A DNA stretch of 64,000 bases from Spongilla lacustris. Its lineage: Eukaryota; Porifera; Demospongiae; Spongillida; Spongillidae. Within the stretch, counting starts at the first letter, position 1, and every line of letters starts with the position of its first letter. The stretch spans positions 5,960,278-6,024,277 of the forward strand of contig OX442426.1 in the NCBI GenBank assembly GCA_949361645.1, written 5' to 3'. The notes under the pieces are model-generated. The model had not been told where the DNA came from. It saw only the letters and a list, made by a program, of their open reading frames with translations, and made no database searches. Both the position numbers and the translations under genes were made by a program. This document shows positions 12,878 to 24,782 of this stretch, piece by piece.

Positions 12878-12884
12878 TATAAAA
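12878..12884 (+). promoter_or_regulatory. TATA box of A1
   Basis: TATAAAA 92 bp before the ATG, in a block (GGTATAAAATCGCTCTGTTC) conserved in all six A genes. Confidence 0.75.
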
Positions 12885-12969
12885 TCGCTCTGTTCGCCTG
12901 CTGATATCCACAATCAAACAGCTGGGAGACTCCAGAAACTGAGGTGATAAGAAGCGCATTCTATACAAA

Positions 12970-13593
12970 ATGAAAGTCCAATTGGCCGCGGCTTGTTTTC
13001 TTGCTCTCGTCATTGTAAAAGTTGGTGCTACCACTTCTCCTTTGGATGATATGAAATATAATTTCCTAGCATTGAGTGCTTTAGCCTCCTCAGTAAGTGT
13101 ATATCAGTCGTGGCTTCTAGTTGTATTCCATCACCTGCATTATATCCTTGTAAAGTATGATCTAAACGACGCTACCAAATTTCAAGCCATGTGCACAGTT
13201 CTTAGAAGCAATCAGTGCAACGAAACCGATAACCTCGATCAAATTAGAAACATCACGTGCTCCTATGTATCGGACATGTGGGTAAGTCGGCTAGTGGAAC
13301 TAATGAGATCGAGCGAATACATTATGCATGTGTGTATCCTGCATGTGAAAATGTCACCATTTGCATTATAGGGCATCAACCCAAACTACACATGTAAGCA
13401 AATGGTGGACGTGATATGCGTCCTTGAGGAAATCAGAATCTTGGAGATCTTTAGTAATCTGTCATGGGAAATCTCTATCAGTGGTCCTTCTCCCTTCACG
13501 CAAAGCGACACTTGCAAATGGATTAAGAATGTATTCGTATTCCAAAACCAAGAATTACGTGCACATGGATTACAGTTACCTCAGAATTGTTAA
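12970..13593 (+). CDS. A1: secreted helical cysteine protein, subfamily A (156 aa)
   Basis: Exons 12970-13092, 13156-13281 and 13372-13593; both introns (63 and 90 bp) are phase 0 with GTAAGT donors. Exon 1 encodes a signal peptide (MKVQLAAACFLALVIVKVGA) and the first predicted helix. Exon 2 lacks three codons (QVR) present in every other A and B gene (VLR-SNQC here, VLRQVRSNQC elsewhere), an in-frame 9-bp loss in the second predicted helix. Seven conserved cysteines are kept. ATTAAA at 13600-13605, directly after the stop, may be the poly(A) signal. Function unknown; see A2 for the family description. Confidence 0.82.
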
Positions 13594-15570
13594 CTTTTCA
13601 TTAAACTGAAGTTCTTTTTATTCTTTACATGTGTATTACGTATTGATAGGTGATTTATCTTCAGCTACATGTAGTGTTTTAAGTGGACCTGGACGAGTAA
13701 TTCAGCGCATGCCAAATTGAATCATCCTTGGGTCAAAATTTGCATGTCAAATCCGTCTGAGTGTCAAAATTAATATTTATGTGGTCAATTAACTCTTCTT
13801 CTGAATGCTATATTTTAATAAACAAGCACTGGACAATAATGGTAACCATAATTGATAAAAATGATTCCCGTTTGAAATGTGATGTGCCATTTTCGTGTTT
13901 TAAAAGCGTATATAGGAAGTGGATTCGGATGCCTTGGTAAATCATCACAGGATGGTAGGCACTTCTCTCCGGACAAATCTTTTTTCCGCCCCGGTTACAT
14001 AAGTATGTCGTGGGGCTGGAACCCAAATCTTTCACTTCCTTAATGCATGCAATACCTATAAGGACTCCAAATTGTAATTTGATGTTTAACACTTTTTCAC
14101 TATGCAGCGTATGATGCTTATCTATATGCACAAGATAACTTAGGGAGGATTGCAGTATTGATGGTAACGTCAATTGGGAGAAAGGTTAGCCATGCTGAGG
14201 TGCATGAGTTTTTCTGATAGAGCCTTTTAACGTTTGTATTAAACCCAAAGGACTGATTCGTACTTCAATTAACCGCTTCTACCCACGCGCACGTACGCAC
14301 GCGCACGTACGCGTGCATCCCTCATAACTACGAAAGTGGCGATAAGCTGTATAGTATAATTAGCGCTTGATTACACATGCATGCATTAATTGTAATCACA
14401 TCCTACGTATACGCTTCCAAGAAGTTACCATTCCACTGGTGGTTATGACTGCATAAAATTAAAATTAAACATAATTGTTGCCAAATGTTCTAATAACGTG
14501 GGCTGAAATGCTGCGCACAGATATAAATATTCATAACTTTCGTACACAAACAAATTGCGACCCAAGGTTTTGCATCCAACTTGCCAGTGAACTGAACTTA
14601 TTTGTTTAAAAAGAAATCACCTTCGAGTGCCTATACCATCCCGCAGCTGCATGTGGTTGCAGCATGCAAAACCATATCCCGAACAATTTACCATGAGTCC
14701 GTAAAACTCCGTATCCATAACCTACGCTTTTAGACTGACCGCGCTTCCGCACCACCACATCGAACCACATCGATCTAGACTCAATCCGCCCCGCACTAGG
14801 CGGTTAGTATAGTATTCATGCGTACATGAAGATCACGTGCACTGATGAGACGAACCGCGCGTTGAACACATTGGAAGCGTATAGAATGTGGATGCATGGG
14901 TTGTCAAGCCACATTGACTCGTCTCCCAGGTGCAATAAGGGTGGGAGCGGTTTTAAAAAAAAAGGGTGGGGTGGTGAGGGTGAGTGCCCTATGACGTCGT
15001 GTAGTGTAGATACAAGTCAGTATGAAGGCTACACACACTTCACATACATGTACATGTCTCATTATGTAACGCGCATACTTAGAGCCGCATTTTGCTGATA
15101 TTTGGCGGGGACATTCTTTAAAAGACAACTTCCGTTTTGAAGCGGCTGACCTGCGTCACTGCATGAACACGCGTCAAAGAAAAAATTTCTGGGAATGGCG
15201 ATTAGCACACAGGCTATTTCCTGTACACGCGTTGACAACCGCATGCGCGCGCATGCTTTGAATGCCAATGATCGCAATTTTCGCCTCGATCCTTTATCAG
15301 TTATGCCATATGCTCTCAAACATAATTTAACGAACGATTTCACAATCATTCGTCTTACGGATGGGAGACATGTATATATTCTGCAAACGGTATAGACTAG
15401 AAGCACATAAAATTCATGCAGATACATTGGTTACATGTACATGCACTGCCCTTAATACCATATGAACGCTCAAATTACATGTAGCCGGATATCGTAACTA
15501 ATTAATTTGCAACAGTCTTGTGGTTTACAACTACTATGTACGTGACATGGATGTCACCACTAAGAGTAAC
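13594..15570. other. Spacer between A1 and B2
   Basis: A1 3' flank followed, from about 15000, by the upstream region shared by B genes. Repeated at 26588-28544 and 58444-60470 and partly at 1-1250. No additional gene supported. Confidence 0.55.
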
Positions 15571-15578
15571 TATAAAAA
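15571..15578 (+). promoter_or_regulatory. TATA box of B2
   Basis: TATAAAAA 81 bp before the ATG; same position in B4 and, within one base, B8. In the dead B copies the distance is 60 bp because about 21 bp of leader is missing. Confidence 0.75.
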
Positions 15579-15651
15579 CGTATGCTGGTAGACAATTCAT
15601 CATTCGGCTCTCACTATAGAGAGGGAAAGTAAACTGAGCTATTCAAACAAA

Positions 15652-16229
15652 ATGGCGGTTTGGTTCGTCGCGACTTTTCTCCTCCATTTTGTCATCGTTG
15701 TCTCTACTACTCCTCTGGAGGACATCAGAAACCATTTTCTCTACTTAAATGACTTAACCAGTACTCAATATGTAAGTGTTGCTGCCTTCCCACGTGATAC
15801 TCTTGCATGAACTGATTTACGCCTGCTTATCATTTGCAGTATGTTCTCAGTGACGTAACCAAATTTCATGCCATGTGCACAGTTCTTAGACAAGTGAGAA
15901 GCAATCAGTGTAACGAGACCGATAGCCTGGAACATGTTAGAAATGCCACGTGCTCCTATGTATCGGTACGTTTAGACATCTGGTGCTATTAGTGAAATGA
16001 CGTCCCGTGTTCTTTGTAGCGTACCAACCCTGCCTACACATGTGAGCAAATGGTGGACGTGATATGCGTTCTTGAGGAAATCAGACTCTTGAAGATAGAT
16101 CGCACCATTTCGATCACTTGGTCTAATACCATCAGCACTCAATATCAAACTCCAAGTTCTTTCTTGCAAAGCACTGTCTGCGACTGGTTAAAGAAGACAT
16201 TTGCATTACAAATCTGCGCGGATATTTAA
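15652..16229 (+). CDS. B2: secreted helical cysteine protein, subfamily B (151 aa), intact
   Basis: Exons 15652-15771, 15840-15965, 16020-16229; phase-0 introns of 68 and 54 bp (GTAAGT...GCAG, GTACGT...GTAG). Signal peptide MAVWFVATFLLHFVIVVS, then TTPLEDIRNHFLYLNDL. Cysteines in AMC, NQC, ATC (exon 2), YTC, VIC, VCDW and QIC (exon 3); sequons NET and NAT. The blocks common to A and B are KFxAMCxVLRQVRSNQCNETD in exon 2 and YTCxQMVDVICVLEEIR in exon 3. Amphipathic stretches in exon 1, exon 2 and twice in exon 3 suggest four helices. I do not recognise the family. The helix-per-exon layout and phase-0 introns resemble short helical cytokines, but there is no sequence proof; a secreted defence or recognition protein is equally possible. 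Confidence 0.85.
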
Positions 16230-17339
16230 TTATTATTATTATTATTATTTTATTTTTATTTTGTGTGCACATATTGGTATACATGTACGTCATTTACTAT
16301 GTAACTTGTTATGAATCATTGGCAATTTTGATTACTGGCTGTCATTCTGTGAGCTGTTCAGTCTTCAACTCCACAAGGATGGCAGGTGGAAATGATGATC
16401 GCGTTTAATTCTGAGATAATTCCAATCAGTTGGGACACTTAGTTGAGCTACACTTATGATGGCTGCCAATTTTCTTTGCAAAAAAAAATTGCATCGAGGT
16501 ACCAATAAATAAAGCCGGCCAGTGGAACAAATGGAGGAGATGAAAGCTGCAGATGAGTGCATGGTGGGAGCCTGACTGAGATGAGAGCCTTTGATGAAAG
16601 TTGATGGTGGTGTTGATCGGGCAGTTTACAAAACCCCGGCACCACCTATACGAAGAAGGACCAAGGCAACCTGGGGGGTCTAGCCTCCATCCATTTGGTG
16701 GAGATGAATGAGGAGCAGAAAACTAGGTCTCCAATGGCAACACCAAGTATTTTAATGATTAGCTTGTCCTAAGCTTTCATCCCAGAAGGGAATAATAATC
16801 TAGAAACTTGCTCATGCAACCTCGTGCTATCCATATGTATGCCACTTGCCGTCGTGTACGTCACTGTTACAACAATATACATGCATATTGTACTGCATTG
16901 TTTAATTTGAGAGTACTAATTGCGCATGATTGCAGCACATGTGCAAGAACCATATCCCGGACGATGTACCAAGGCATCCGAATCCATTTTAAGATTGATT
17001 TCTGAAGCGGTGTAAATTCCAGACGCGGATCATTTTCGTCTTGTTGTTACAATTAATGCCCACATGTACATGAAATTGCAAACATCCGTCAACTATATCC
17101 GCGCACTCGTCAATTCAAATGTATGAAACTTTTGACTCTTACTAATAAAGTAAGGTGCAGCTTGACTTCCACATGCAATATGATATGCTCAAACATTATG
17201 CATTTCCATACTGATATGTATTGGTCTTTTTTTCTTTTCATCGTAGTGGTTATAATGAAATATAATTAATTTAATCCAACAGCTACATGTAGGCCTTAGG
17301 GTATCTGCAGTAGGGTTCACTCCACCCTGCTGTAGTTAC
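16230..17339. other. Spacer downstream of B2 with an RT scrap
   Basis: Begins with (ATT)n at 16230-16250. Positions 16510-16720 hold a minus-strand RT-derived piece related to 10370-10620 (GGTGCCGGGGTTTTGTAAAC landmark). Remaining sequence resembles 10720-11230. Repeated at 29204-30316 and 61131-62239. Confidence 0.6.
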
Positions 17340-17922
17340 TACACTTTCTGCCCCACAGCTATGTGACACAAGCTATAGGGTCACGTGCTAAAATATGCCT
17401 CTAAGCATGCGCTAAATAAACGTGGCTTGTATACGGTACGATGACCCGGTACGCTCAACCCACTTGCTCCATCAAACACCACACCCACACCCAGTGCTTG
17501 CTACCGCAGACATGAAAAAGAAAAACAAAGAGCATATGAGCAACGCATCAGGGACATAGAGCATGCCTCCTTCACCCCAATTGTACTCTCCACTACTGGT
17601 GGAATGGGTCCAATTGCAACAACGTTTTATAAACGCCTCGCAGACCGGCTAGCTTCCAAATGGAACTCATCCTACAGCCAGACCATTGGATGGTTGCGAT
17701 GCCGTCTGTCCTTTTCTCTTCTCCGCTCATCCATCTTATGCATCAGGGGAGCTCGTTCATCAAAGGGGCGTGTACCTTGCAGTGCCCCTCTCCCAGTAGA
17801 GCTAGTGCACAGTGAATCTGGACTAGAAAGCATCTAGTAGATCAATATCATTTAACTAAATCATTTAACTAGTATTGTGCATTTGCTGTATATCGAATAA
17901 ATATCTGTACGTGAAAAAAAAA
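17340..17922 (+). mobile_element. LINE 3' end with poly(A)
   Basis: An open stretch runs to TAG at 17835-17837 and reads NPLAPS...ACYRRHEKEKQRAYEQRIRDIEH then SFTPIVLSTTGGMGPIATT, FYKRLADRLASKW and CRLSFSLLRSS. This is the conserved C-terminal region seen in many sponge and cnidarian non-LTR polyproteins. Upstream the frame is broken (TGA near 17442). AATAAA at 17896-17901 and an A-run at 17914-17922 mark the 3' end. Confidence 0.75.
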
Positions 17923-18039
17923 TGCTCTGAACGCTAGTAATTACGTATTTCCCTCCCTACACTCTCCACACTCCCTATTAACGTCACTATATGTCAAATT
18001 GCAGGTATTAGTCGTAACTAATGAATTTACGCCGGAGAG

Positions 18040-18275
18040 TCTTGTGGTTTACAACTTCTATGTACATGACATGCATGTCACCACAAGTATTAAAATCATC
18101 CTGCTGGTAGACAATTATGATTCGGCTCGCAATGAAGAGGCAAAATAAACGGAGCTATTATTCGCTGGGGAAAAAATGACAGTTCAGTTTGTCGTCGCTT
18201 TTCACCTCTAGCTATGTTGTCATTTTTTAATTCACCTCTGGAGGACAACAAAGTCCATTTTCTCTACTTACGTAT
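18040..18275 (+). pseudogene. Relic of a B gene: promoter and exon 1 only
   Basis: From CTTGTGGTTTACAACTTCTATG to CATTTTCTCTACTTA this matches the leader and exon 1 of B2. The ATG is at 18176 (MTVQFVVAFHL, then a stop). No exon 2 or 3 follows. The TATA box is decayed (ATTAAAATC). Confidence 0.75.
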
Positions 18276-18626
18276 TCTTCCATCGAAGAATATCATTTTT
18301 CATGTGCATGTGACATTTAAAATCGTGTCTTCATTGGGGATATGGCTCAGAGGTATCAATGCGCATGTGGTTAATAGGGGGTGTGGAGAGTGAGGGATGG
18401 AAATATGTGCATTCTAAGCATGCTATTTTCAGTCCTGTAGCGCTGCGAAGTCTATGCAATGAACACGCTATCCCACAAATAAACAATAACATGAGATATT
18501 GCGTACTCAAGTAAATCAGCAATGTTCACAGTGTGCTAAGTAAAAAAAAAATTAGATACTTTGGCCACATTTGGAAGAATGTTTCTGCCATGCACTGTCA
18601 CCTCAGAATACTGCTATTTTCCTCAG
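18276..18626. other. Spacer at the end of unit 1
   Basis: Contains GGGGATATGGCTCAGAGGTA at 18336-18355, which resembles the 5' part of a tRNA-Ala with an A-box, but without T-arm or acceptor pairing. Nothing else seen. Confidence 0.45.
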
Positions 18627-18639
18627 CCGAAAGCTGATC

Positions 18640-19290
18640 TAAATCGTACTTTTTTAAAAAAAGATTTATGAAATAACATAATATCCACCACTGCCATAAG
18701 GTTTTCAGACAGTGTGTGGATGTCGACACCTCCATCATTGCCTGGGAACAAGCTCCCAGAGGAGGCCTAGGACTGCAGTCATTGTGCCACCACTCATCTG
18801 CAGCTTTCATCTCCTCCATTTGATCATCTGGCATTGGATCTCAATTGGTCCACCGCCTGTCTCAAGCTATATACATGTATAGGTCTTTATAACAACTTGG
18901 TATCTGCAGGGGAAGCCATGCATCACTGCCACCAAGATTGTTATCCGTCCGTTAGGTGAACTGGTGTTACGGCCATCACCTGTTCCTCTGGCATCTCTGG
19001 GGCTGCCTTACCTCAGAACTGGGCCTTCAGTAGGGCATCTCTCTGGGCCCATTGTTGTTCTCTTTGGTCTTAAAAGTCCTGGAGTCAGCAATTTTAACCA
19101 AAGTCAATTGTGCTGGTCTGAATTTCTATGCCTGGTGCATGGGTGATGGTGCTCTTGCAGGTCCAAGGTCTTCTTGAAGGAATCAGATGTCTTGGCTTTG
19201 CTTCAAGGGTTAGAGGAAAGAGGTAGGGAGAGGGGGTGGTTGCCATGGTATTTTGGCCCACAACTTTTTTGCCTTAACCTTGGAGAAATG
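18640..19290 (+). mobile_element. Decayed RT fragment (+), unit 2
   Basis: Homologue of 5760-6380. The segment retains GPIVVLFGLKSPGVSNFNQ and a catalytic region read as CMGDGALAG in another frame. Confidence 0.7.
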
Positions 19291-19996
19291 AAATGCCAAA
19301 TATGCTTTGACATGCTTGACTGGGCCTACTGATGCGTTTCACACACTATACGCTTCCAAGAAATTGACATTCCACGACAAGTAAGCGTTATCGAGTTATC
19401 GTACAACGGATTGCATTCATGTAAGCCGGTTGTAATTATTTAAAAGCAAACGAAATAATTCCACATGTAATTTGTAAAATAAAAAGCCACCTCTTTACGT
19501 ACATGTAGCACCAACCCTGCTGCGTACACGGTGTGTATGGGAGCAGATAGACTGATGCAACATTAAAATTAAAATCTTAGATCCTGAAAATATAGCTTTC
19601 ACTTCAGTGGTCAGTTACCTCCATGCATTGTTAATGGTGTTTAGCATTATTATATAATACTGTTAGCATACATGGAAGTTAATGGACCGTTGTGTCGATG
19701 CGATAGAAGGTGTAAGCATCATGCGCATTTGTAAAGTCAGCACCTTCCCACACTTGTAGGAGAATATATTGGTACCTCGGTGCAAAACTGAGAAAATTGG
19801 CAGCCATCATAAAAATAGCTCAACTCAGTGTCCCAACTGATTGGCATCATCTCAGAATTAAACGCGATCATCATTTCCACCTGCCATCAATGTGGAGTTG
19901 AAGACTGAAGAGCTCACAGAATGACAGCCAGTAATTAATAATTCATTACATATTACGACATACATGTATACAAATATATGCGCACAAAACGGTTTG
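19291..19996. other. Array spacer before B3
   Basis: Homologue of 6381-7106; nothing recognised. Confidence 0.5.
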
Positions 19997-20589
19997 TTAT
20001 ACGCAGATTTGTAATGCAAATGTCTTCTTTAACCAGTCGCAGACATTGCTTTGCAAATAAGAACTAGGAGTTAGATATTGAGTGCTGATGCTATTAGACC
20101 AAGTGATCAAAATGTTGCGATCTATCTTCAAGAGTCTGATTTCCTCAAGGACGCATATCACGTCCACCATTTGCTCACATGTGTAGGCAGGGTTGGTACG
20201 CTACAAAGAACACGGGACGTCATTTCACTACATGTAATATCACCAGATGTCTAAACGTACCGATACATAGGAGCACGTGACATTTCCGGCTAACATGTTC
20301 CAGGCTATCGGTCTCGTTACACTGATTGCTTCTCACTTGTCTAAGAACTGTGCACATGGCATGAAATTTGGTTACGTCACTGAGAACATACTGCGAATGA
20401 TAAGCAGGCGTAAATGAATGCAATTAAGAGTAATGTATAATTATCACGTGGGAAAGCGGCAGCACTTACATATTGAGTACTGGTTAAGTCATTTAAGTAG
20501 AGAAAATGGTTTCTGATGTCCTCCAGAGGAGTAGTAGAGACAACGATGACAAAATGGAGGAGAAAAGCTGCGACGAACCGAACTGCCAT
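19997..20589 (-). pseudogene. B3: B gene with a 4-bp insertion in exon 2
   Basis: Exons 20589-20470, 20390-20261 and 20200-19997. Exon 2 is 130 bp instead of 126: an extra CCGG after GTTAG (near 20287) turns HVRNATC into HVSRKC and shifts the frame, so exon 3 cannot be read correctly. Splice sites and exon 3, which would end QICV-stop, are otherwise preserved. TATA box at 20643-20649, 60 bp from the ATG. Confidence 0.82.
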
Positions 20590-20649
20590 TTTGTTTTCAG
20601 CTATAGCGAGAGCCGAATGATGAATTGTCTACCAGCAGACGCTTTTATA

Positions 20650-21232
20650 CTTACTCTTAGCGGTGACATCCATGCCATGCATGTACATAGTAGTTGTAAA
20701 CCACAAGACTCTAGTTAATTCAGTTACGATATATTTAATTATAATTATATTATATCACAATTGTAATTTGAGCGCTCATATGGTGTTGTGTACGTGTGTC
20801 TTATGTGCTTGCAGTCTATACCGTTTGTGTCTCAAGTCAGAATCAGGAATGATTGTCAAATCGAAATGGTCTTTGAGAGCATACTGCATAATAATGGAGG
20901 CATTGTGGCATTCAAAGCATGCAGTTTTCAACCAGGAAATAGTCTGTGTACTAATCACCCTTCCCAGAATATATGTATATATTTCTTTGATGTGTGTCCA
21001 TGCAGTGATGCAGGTCATCCGCTTCAAAACAGAACTTGTCGTTTTAAACAATGTCCCGGCCGAAAATGTGGCTTTTATGTATGCATGCGCGTACATAATG
21101 AGACGTGTACATGTATATGAAGTGCGTGTAGCCTTCATACTGACTTGTATCTACACTACACGTACCAATGTGAGGTACACCTTACATGGTAGTAATTAAG
21201 GCGAACAAACACCTCGAATATAAGTGTGAAGG
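20650..21232. other. Upstream region of B3
   Basis: Homologue of 7632-8210. A 178-codon open frame at 20663-21199 is not conserved in the other units and is not called. Confidence 0.6.
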
Positions 21233-21567
21233 TACAGCATTTAGTTTGGAGTGATTTTGAGGTTTTGCACCTTTCAAACAAGGCATTTGACTAATGCAAG
21301 CACTTAATTAAGCCAACACACTGTACTTTCCCAACCAACTTTTAAAGATATCTATAAAACTCTGCACGAGTACAATTATGATTCTATCAGTTCAAAATCA
21401 TTACTCACCCCAAGCAGGGGTCCCTGGCCCCCCTCCTCCCCATAGGCTGCATGGGAAGAATATGTAACATAGAAATACTTACATATAACATTACATGTAC
21501 ATACTCATGTGTATGAATCACAATTGTTTTGGCAAAACCTCAAAATCACTCCAAACTAAATGCTATA
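21233..21567. mobile_element. MITE-like element, unit 2
   Basis: Same 335 bp length, ends and TA borders as 8211-8545, at the equivalent position, so it was inserted before the array amplified. Confidence 0.75.
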
Positions 21568-21772
21568 CTATCCAACATATTCAAGGTGAAGGCTACATGC
21601 ACTTCACATACATGTACATGTCTCATTATGTAACGTCTGGTCAATGTGCATACGTAGAGCGACACATTTTGTTGATAATTGAGGACATTCTTTGAAATGA
21701 CAACGTCCATTTTGGAGCAGCTGACCTGCGCTGGTCAATGCATGAACACGCATCAAAAAAACAAATTACATC

Positions 21773-22061
21773 CAGCTGACGTACTGGTGCCCAGGTCATG
21801 TACTGATGTATTGGTGCCCAGCTGGTGTACTGGTGCCCAGCTGATGTACTGGTGCCTAGCTGATGTACTGGTGCCAAGCTGATGTACTCGTGCCCAACTG
21901 ATGTACTGATGCCTAGCTGATATACTGGTGCCTAGCTAATGTACTGGTGCCTAGCTGATGTACTGGTGCCTAGCTGATGTACTGGTGCCTAGCTGATGTA
22001 CTGGTGCCTAGCTGATGTACTGGTGCCTAGCTGATGTACTGGTGCCTAGCTGATGTACTGG
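21773..22061. repeat. 19-bp minisatellite, about 15 copies
   Basis: One repeat longer than in unit 1, otherwise the same variant order. Confidence 0.95.
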
Positions 22062-22908
22062 TTGTGTGTTATATTGTAATGCTTGTATCTATTATAATAT
22101 AGTATCATTAAAATTATTTGAAGTGTACGATATTTACTATGTAACATTGTGATGAATTATTTGCACTGAATCTTGATTACTGGCTGTCGTTCTGTGAGCT
22201 CTTCAGTCTTCATCTCCACAAGGATGGCAGATGGAGTTGATGATCGTGCTTAATTCCAATCAGTTGGGACACTGAGTTGAGCTATGTATTTATGGTGGCT
22301 GCCAATTTTCTTTGCAACAACATTGAGGTACCAATATATTCCATGTATGCATCAAAACAATTCACTGTTAAAGTGTTATAATGCTAAACACCATTAATAA
22401 TGCATGGAGGTAACTGACTACTGATGTGAAAAATTTGGCATTTGCACATAATGTTGAAAGCTATCATCAGGATCTATGATTTTGATTTTAACTTGATATC
22501 GCATCAGTATACTTCTGCTCACATATACACCGTGTTGGTCTGTTTAACAAAATTCACAGTACACACACATAAAAGAAATTCTTAAGCAAATACACACAGA
22601 AAGATCAGTAGTCCATTGCATCGACCTGCATGTCTGCCACCTGCAATGATCTTGTAAGGATTGCCCTGGCATTTGCTCTCCCAAGCACAATGCTCAGTCT
22701 GCGCAAAGAGGTGGTTTCTTTAATTTCACAATGTACATGTAGAATTATTTCGCTTGCTTAATAGTTATTACACTTACATGAATGCAATACATGGTATGGT
22801 GATAACCGGATAACGTTAACTTGTCATGGAATGTCAACTTCTTGGAAGCGTATAGTGTGTGAAACGCATGAGTAACCCAGTAAAGGATGTCAAAGCATAT
22901 TTGGCGTT
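22062..22908. other. Array spacer, nothing recognised
   Basis: Homologue of 9021-9867. Confidence 0.5.
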
Positions 22909-23740
22909 TCATTTTTTCCAAGGTTTGTAATGAGGAAATAAAGCTGTGGGCTTAAAAGTCTTACTGTTAAGATTAGAAATGGTGTGGTCATACACACATG
23001 GCCAAATAACCATGGCAACCACCCCCTCTCCACCACCTCTTTGAAGCAAAGCCACAACATTCCTCGCAGAATACCTTAAACCTGCAAGAGCACCATCACC
23101 CATGCACCAGACATGGAAATTCAGACCAGCACAAATGTCTCTGGTTGAAATTGCTGACTCCAGGACGTTTAAGACCAAAGAGAACAACAATTGGCCCAGA
23201 GAGACGCCCTACTGAAGGCCCAGTTCTGAGGTAAGGCAGTCTAAGAGATGCCAGAGGAACAGGTGATCGCCCTAACACCAGTTTGCCCAAGGAGAACACT
23301 CTCGGTGGCAGTGATGGCTTCCCCTGGAGATGCCAAGTTGTTAAACACCTCTATAGCTTGAGAGAGGTGGTGGACCGATTGAGATCCAAAACCAGAATGA
23401 AGGAGATGAAAGCTGCAGATGAGTGGTGAGACAATGACCGCAGTTCTAGGCTTCCTCTGGGTGCTCATGCACTGTCTGAAAGCCCTATTGATGTCATCAT
23501 CTAAACGACTGTGAGCCTTTGATGAAAGTGATGGTGGTGTTGATCGGGCAGTTTACAAAACCCCGGCACCACTTATACGAAGAAGGACCAAAGCAACCTG
23601 GGGGGTCTAGTCTCCATCCATTTGGTGGAGACAAATGAGGAGCAGAAAACTAGGTCTCCAAGGCAACACCAAGTATTTTAATGTTTGGCTTGTCCTAAGC
23701 TTTCCAGAAGGGAATAATAATAAATTAGAAACTAGCTCAT
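22909..23740 (-). mobile_element. Decayed RT fragment (-), unit 2
   Basis: Homologue of 9868-10700 with the same permuted order and the same MGDGALAG active-site remnant. Confidence 0.72.
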
Positions 23741-24467
23741 GCAACATCATGCTATCCATATGTATGCCACTTGCCGTTGTGTACGTCATTTTCACAACAA
23801 TGTGTATGTAATAATATACACACGTGTGCAAGAACCATATCCCGGACGATTTACCATGGCATCCGAATCCACTTCCTACGATTTTAAGATTGATTTCGGA
23901 AATGGTGTAAATTCCAGATGGGAATCAATTTCGTATCATGGTTACAATTAATGATTACACAGATGCTCATTAGGTATTCCTGACGTGTAATTGCAAAAGA
24001 CCGTCAACAACCCGCGTGCACTCGTCCATTCAAATGCATGAAACATTTCACGCTTTTCACTCTTATTAATAAAGTCAGGTGCAGCTTGACTTCCCCATGC
24101 AATGATATGTTATGCATTTCCATATATGTATTGGTCTTTTTTTTTCTTCAGCGCAGTGGTTACAATTAAACAACAGCTACATGTTAGCCTTATGGGATAT
24201 TTGCAGTAGGGTTCACTCCACCCTGCTGTACTTACTTAACTTACATAACATTAATCATTTTAATGTTATGGTCGCCGTACTATAGTAGTGTGGAAAACTA
24301 GTCTACTGTCGGTTTAGATAGGCCTACCTTCATATACTTAAAATATATGTAGCTACATACCACATTGAAATATATACAAACAATTTGCGACCCAAGGATT
24401 TGTATTCAACTTGCAATAAAAATAAATAACGTTCGAAACAGAAATGTAATGATTATTTTTTTAAATA
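23741..24467. other. Array spacer, nothing recognised
   Basis: Homologue of 10701-11475, with about 60 bp missing near 23820 compared with unit 1. Confidence 0.5.
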
Positions 24468-24782
24468 ATTATACGAATGCAACCACTTGGGCTGGGTTTG
24501 TATTCCCTTAACAGTGGAGACGTATGGTTGCTGGGAAGAAGAAGCGGGCAGGTGTCTTGACAGATTCACCACACGATTAGCCACTCGAACTGGCTGTCCC
24601 AAGTCTTCAGCAGTGTCAGGGCTATATGGAAGATTGAGCATTACCCTGGTCAGGGCCAACGCTAGGGCTTTACTGGCTAGGTCGGCTTCATTTTTATAAT
24701 GACTATAAGTGTAGGTTATAAGATACTGTATATGTATGTATATGTATACTGTATATGTATGTATTCTATGTAATTGATTATA
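24468..24782 (+). mobile_element. LINE insertion, unit 2
   Basis: Insert 24474-24776 between ATTATA duplicates at 24468-24473 and 24777-24782; same 303 bp as in unit 1. Confidence 0.8.

Larger units (their letters stand above)
5743..18626 (+). repeat. Segmental array, unit 1 (about 12.9 kb)
   Basis: The unit starts at AAAGCTGATATAAATCGTAC (5743); the same sequence recurs at 18627 and 31608. Content in order: RT relic (+), pseudogene B1 (-), MITE, minisatellite, RT relic (-), LINE insertion, A1 (+), B2 (+), LINE 3' end (+), B exon-1 relic (+). Introns and spacers are about as similar between units as exons, which points to recent duplication. Confidence 0.9.

Noticed and set aside
12834..13034. 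Minus-strand ORF (MVAPTFTMTRARKQ...) repeated over every A gene start
   Set aside because: It is the antisense shadow of exon 1 and the leader; it covers the TATA box.
15972..16169. Minus-strand ORF (MQERTWSLILSADG...) over B exon 3, also plus strand in inverted copies
   Set aside because: Antisense shadow of the conserved exon 3 coding frame.
18336..18375. tRNA-Ala-like 5' half (GGGGATATGGCTCAGAGGTA)
   Set aside because: No anticodon arm, T-arm or acceptor pairing follows; at most a tRNA-derived SINE head, and the copy at 31312 is no better.
20663..21199. 178-codon ORF upstream of B3
   Set aside because: The frame is broken in the equivalent places of units 1, 3 and 4 and it overlaps B promoter sequence.
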